This document shows, in pieces, positions 61,515 to 64,000 of a stretch of DNA of 64,000 nt (the first letter of the stretch is position 1; each line of letters begins with the position of its first letter). Under the pieces are notes generated by a model. The model searched no databases, had not been told where the DNA came from, and saw only the letters and a program-made list of their open reading frames with translations. This stretch comes from Mycolicibacter terrae. Lineage in GTDB: Bacteria > Actinomycetota > Actinomycetes > Mycobacteriales > Mycobacteriaceae. Made by a program: the position numbers and the translations under genes. The stretch covers positions 2,108,001 to 2,172,000 of the forward strand of contig NZ_AP022564.1 of the NCBI RefSeq assembly GCF_010727125.1, read 5' to 3'.

Positions 61515-62645
61515 ATGCACACTCCCCTCTGCGACGAACTCGGCATCGAGTTCCCGATCTTTGCTTTTACGCACTGTCGCGACGTGGTCGTCGCGGTGAG
61601 CAAAGCCGGCGGTTTCGGGGTGCTGGGTGCGGTCGGCTTCACTCCCGAGCAGCTTGAGATCGAGTTGAACTGGATCGACGAGAACATCGGCGACCACCCC
61701 TACGGCGTCGACATCGTCATCCCCAACAAGTACGAGGGCATGGATTCCGGGCAATCCGCCGAGGAGCTCGCCGAATCGCTTCGCAAGCTGGTACCCCAGC
61801 AGCACCTGGACTTCGGCAAGAAGCTCCTGGCCGACCACGGCGTTCCGGTGGAGGGCGCCGACGAGGACAGCCTGCAGCTGCTCGGCTGGACCGAGGCCAC
61901 CGCCACCCCGCAGGTCGAAGTGGCACTGCAGCACCCGAAGGTGACGATGATCGCCAACGCGCTCGGGACTCCCCCGGCCGACATGATCAAGCACATCCAC
62001 GAGGCCGGCCGCAAGGTCGCCGCGTTGTGTGGTTCGGCTTCGCAGGCGCGTAAGCACGCCGCGGCCGGTGTGGACATCATCATCGCTCAGGGCGGCGAGG
62101 CCGGCGGCCACTGCGGCGAGGTGGGCTCGATCGTGTTGTGGCCCGAGGTCGTCAAAGCGGTGGCGCCGGTACCGGTGCTCGCCGCCGGTGGCATCGGCAG
62201 CGGCCAGCAGATCGCCGCGGCCCTGGCGCTGGGCACCCAGGGCGCGTGGACCGGTTCGCAGTGGCTGATGGTCGAGGAATCCTCGAACACCGAGGCCCAG
62301 CACGCGGCCTACATCAAGGCCAGCAGTCGCGACACCGTGCGCAGCCGGTCGTTCACCGGAAAGCCGGCCCGAATGCTGCGCAACGACTGGACCGAAGCGT
62401 GGGAGCAGCCGGACAACCCCAAGCCGCTCGGCATGCCGCTGCAGTACATGGTCTCCGGGATGGCAGTCCGGGCCACGAACAAGTACCCCAACGAGAGCGT
62501 CGACGTGGCGTTCAACCCGGTGGGTCAGGTCGTCGGCCAGTTCACCAAGGTGGAGAAGACCGCGACGGTCATGCAGCGCTGGGTGCAGGAATACCTCGAG
62601 GCCACCGGCCGGCTCGACGAGATCAACTCCGCGGCCTCGGTCTGA
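61515..62645 (+). CDS. Nitronate monooxygenase-like flavoprotein (Rv1894c-like)
   Basis: A 376-residue FMN enzyme of the 2-nitropropane dioxygenase family: LGIEFPIFAFTHCRDVVVAVSKAGGFGVLGAVG, IIAQGGEAGGHCGEVGS with the catalytic His, and PVLAAGGIGSGQQIAAALALGTQGAWTGSQW. It has a long insertion and C-terminal extension. The close homologue in M. tuberculosis is Rv1894c from memory, listed in the KstR regulon. AAGGAG precedes ATG 61515 and a KstR box lies upstream, so sterol/lipid-linked induction is likely. Substrate unproven. Confidence 0.9.
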   Translation: MHTPLCDELGIEFPIFAFTHCRDVVVAVSKAGGFGVLGAVGFTPEQLEIELNWIDENIGDHPYGVDIVIPNKYEGMDSGQSAEELAESLRKLVPQQHLDFGKKLLADHGVPVEGADEDSLQLLGWTEATATPQVEVALQHPKVTMIANALGTPPADMIKHIHEAGRKVAALCGSASQARKHAAAGVDIIIAQGGEAGGHCGEVGSIVLWPEVVKAVAPVPVLAAGGIGSGQQIAAALALGTQGAWTGSQWLMVEESSNTEAQHAAYIKASSRDTVRSRSFTGKPARMLRNDWTEAWEQPDNPKPLGMPLQYMVSGMAVRATNKYPNESVDVAFNPVGQVVGQFTKVEKTATVMQRWVQEYLEATGRLDEINSAASV

Positions 62646-62658
62646 CGATCGGTTGGCG

Positions 62659-63108
62659 CTACGCCAGGTACGGCCGCAGCGCCAGCACGTAGCAGCCCAG
62701 CGCGGCGGGCGCTGCCGCCAACGGTAACCACGGCAGCTGCAGTGGGAAGCTTGCCGCCACCACACCGACGACGCTGAATCCCGCCGCGCCCAGCAGCGTC
62801 GGGACGGTCACCGTGGTGGCGCCGTCGGCGGCGTGCCGCAACAGCAGGTGTCCCACCGCGGCCAGCCCGGCCACCGCCGCCGAGACGGTGGGCGGATCGG
62901 CGAACCCGATCACCGCGACGGCGAGCAGCACCGCGGCCGTCGCCGCGGGCCGCCACCAGAGCCCGGCCAGCACCGCACCGGCCGTGAGCAGCGCCCCGGC
63001 CGCGGCGATACCGGACGACCCGTAGCCGGCCGCCGCGGCCATCGCCAGCCCGCACGCGCCGGACAGCACCAGCGGCAGAGTCGCGGCGGCGTCGGCCGAG
63101 TGCTCCAT
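62659..63108 (-). CDS. Alanine-rich membrane protein
   Basis: A 149-residue protein with about five TM helices rich in Ala, Gly, Val and Leu. Its start overlaps the stop of the upstream DUF58 gene by one base (TGATG), so they are cotranscribed. The longer frame from 63183 lies inside DUF58 and is rejected. In M. tuberculosis the moxR2-DUF58 region is followed by small membrane genes (from memory Rv3694c/Rv3695 area), which fits. No specific function. Confidence 0.75.
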   Translation of the reverse strand: MEHSADAAATLPLVLSGACGLAMAAAAGYGSSGIAAAGALLTAGAVLAGLWWRPAATAAVLLAVAVIGFADPPTVSAAVAGLAAVGHLLLRHAADGATTVTVPTLLGAAGFSVVGVVAASFPLQLPWLPLAAAPAALGCYVLALRPYLA

Positions 63109-64000
63109 CACCGCACCGCCGTCGGGCGATGGCGCTGCGTCACCAGACGCATGGCCTGTTCCAGTGGCTGCTGCTGTGACCACGATGCGACGTCGACGCC
63201 GACGCTGGCCATGTCCCGGTACATCGCGGTGCGCTGCAATGTCCAGATCCGCGCCACCAGCGGCTCGGGTTCCTCCTCGAATGGGGGGCCGGCCAGCACG
63301 TCGACCGCCAACACCACGTGCCCGCGCTTGCGCAGGTCGGTCAGTGCGAGCGCGAACTCGGTGTCCAGCAGGGTGGAGAACGCGATGATCAGGGCGCCTG
63401 GCGGCACCGCCGCCCGCGGTGCGAGCGTTCCGGTGGTGGTTTCAAAGCCGTCGCCGGAGCCCAGGACTGCGTCGACGATGCGATAGAACTGCCGCTGTCC
63501 GATATCCGCGCCGACCCAGCGCGGGTGCCGACCGCCGAGCGTGACGATTCCGGCGCGGTCACCGTTGCGCAACGCCGTCTGCACGACTTGCGCCGCGCCC
63601 AGCACCGACCGTTCGGTCGCGACCGTCGCGGGGCCGTGCGGCTGCGGGTAGGCGTCGATGAGCACCACCACGTCGGCCGCACGGTCGGTCAGCCGTTCGG
63701 TCACGTGCAGACTTCCCCGCCGGGCGCTGACCGGCCAATTCACCGAGCGCAACGGGTCGCCGGGCACATAGGCGCGGATGTCGGCGTATTCGACGCCGCG
63801 GCCCGGGTGCCGGGTCAGGTGGGTCCCGACGCGGTCGAGCAGCTCGCTGTGCGGGATCGGTGTGGGCTGCGGGGGCGCCGGCGGGAACACCGTGACCTCG
63901 GCGACGTCGACGGTGGCCGTCCCGGTCAACAGGCCGCCCCGCCCGACGGCGGTGACAGTGGCGCGAATCGGGTAACGGCCCCAGCGTCGGGCGTCGGCCG
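63108..64000 (-). CDS. DUF58 domain protein (5' end outside window)
   Basis: The frame is open to the window end, so the N-terminus is missing; the visible ~297 residues include the DUF58 core: HPGRGVEYADIRAYVPGDPLRSVNWPVSARRG followed by SLHVTERLTDRAADVVVLIDAYP, and the C-terminal vWA-like part. DUF58 proteins pair with MoxR ATPases and transglutaminase-like proteins. Length and motifs match the mycobacterial gene after moxR2 (Rv3693 from memory). A membrane protein follows with a one-base overlap. Confidence 0.92.
   Translation of the reverse strand, partial: ADARRWGRYPIRATVTAVGRGGLLTGTATVDVAEVTVFPPAPPQPTPIPHSELLDRVGTHLTRHPGRGVEYADIRAYVPGDPLRSVNWPVSARRGSLHVTERLTDRAADVVVLIDAYPQPHGPATVATERSVLGAAQVVQTALRNGDRAGIVTLGGRHPRWVGADIGQRQFYRIVDAVLGSGDGFETTTGTLAPRAAVPPGALIIAFSTLLDTEFALALTDLRKRGHVVLAVDVLAGPPFEEEPEPLVARIWTLQRTAMYRDMASVGVDVASWSQQQPLEQAMRLVTQRHRPTAVR

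Noticed and set aside
1..64000. Search for tRNA/rRNA genes, CRISPR arrays and intact transposases
   Set aside because: None seen by eye: no T-loop motifs in context, no regularly spaced repeats, no transposase-like ORF.

Overview
The window is high-GC actinobacterial DNA and almost certainly comes from a non-tuberculous Mycobacterium (Mycolicibacterium/Mycolicibacter-like, sensu lato). It carries mycolate-specific genes (a KasB-like synthase and two MmaA-type cyclopropane/hydroxymycolate methyltransferases), two MmpS-MmpL pairs, a PPE-SVP protein, a fatty acyl-AMP ligase (FAAL), F420-dependent luciferase-like oxidoreductases, NmtR, and the long isocitrate lyase Icl2. No tRNA, rRNA, CRISPR array or intact insertion sequence was seen.

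Layout. 1-2600: the 3' end of an HrpA-type helicase facing a DesA-type acyl-ACP desaturase. 2600-10700: an accessory-looking stretch with small redox/SDR enzymes, PadR, MarR and ArsR regulators each next to a clear palindromic operator, two decayed genes, a small secreted repeat protein, and (10079-10701) an NmtR nickel/cobalt sensor divergent from a 53-residue peptide with 14 histidines. 10700-15700: a CBM2 secreted protein, a FadR-type regulator coupled to a membrane hydroxylase, a nitronate-monooxygenase-like enzyme, a membrane protein and an F420 oxidoreductase. 15700-20800: two paralogous FKBP-type prolyl isomerases flank a degenerate region and a kasB-mmaA2-mmaA4-like operon. 20800-27450: lytic transglycosylase, KstD-like flavoprotein, NYN protein, enoyl-CoA hydratase, AveC-like/metal-hydrolase operon and its divergent TetR. 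27500-39000: mmpS-mmpL, PPE, FAAL, an F420 enzyme, then a TetR-mmpL-mmpS set on the other strand. 39000-43500: small membrane protein, Icl2, HD protein, SDR. 43500-47800: a secreted protein built of three ~175-residue repeats and two AraC-type regulators. 47800-64000: mostly conserved genes (epimerase, SGNH hydrolase, acyltransferase, ceramidase, STAS, PAP2, YaaA, VanX-like, Dtd, CinA, lipase-maturation-factor-like protein, HAD phosphatase, nitronate monooxygenase, DUF58 protein). Several of these (Icl2, STAS, DUF2834, CinA, Dtd, thiamine-binding-like, last nitronate monooxygenase) recall the M. tuberculosis Rv1894c-Rv1916 neighbourhood from memory, reordered.

Functional themes are envelope lipid synthesis and export (Kas/MmaA, FAAL, MmpL, DesA), sterol/lipid catabolism (KstD-like and nitronate-monooxygenase genes, each with a KstR-like operator; Icl2), metal sensing (NmtR with the His-rich peptide; a CsoR/RicR-like palindrome before mmpS-mmpL), and envelope maintenance. 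Many genes lack a Shine-Dalgarno sequence and instead have TANNNT 6-8 nt before an ATG/GTG, the mycobacterial leaderless pattern; I used this to choose several starts.
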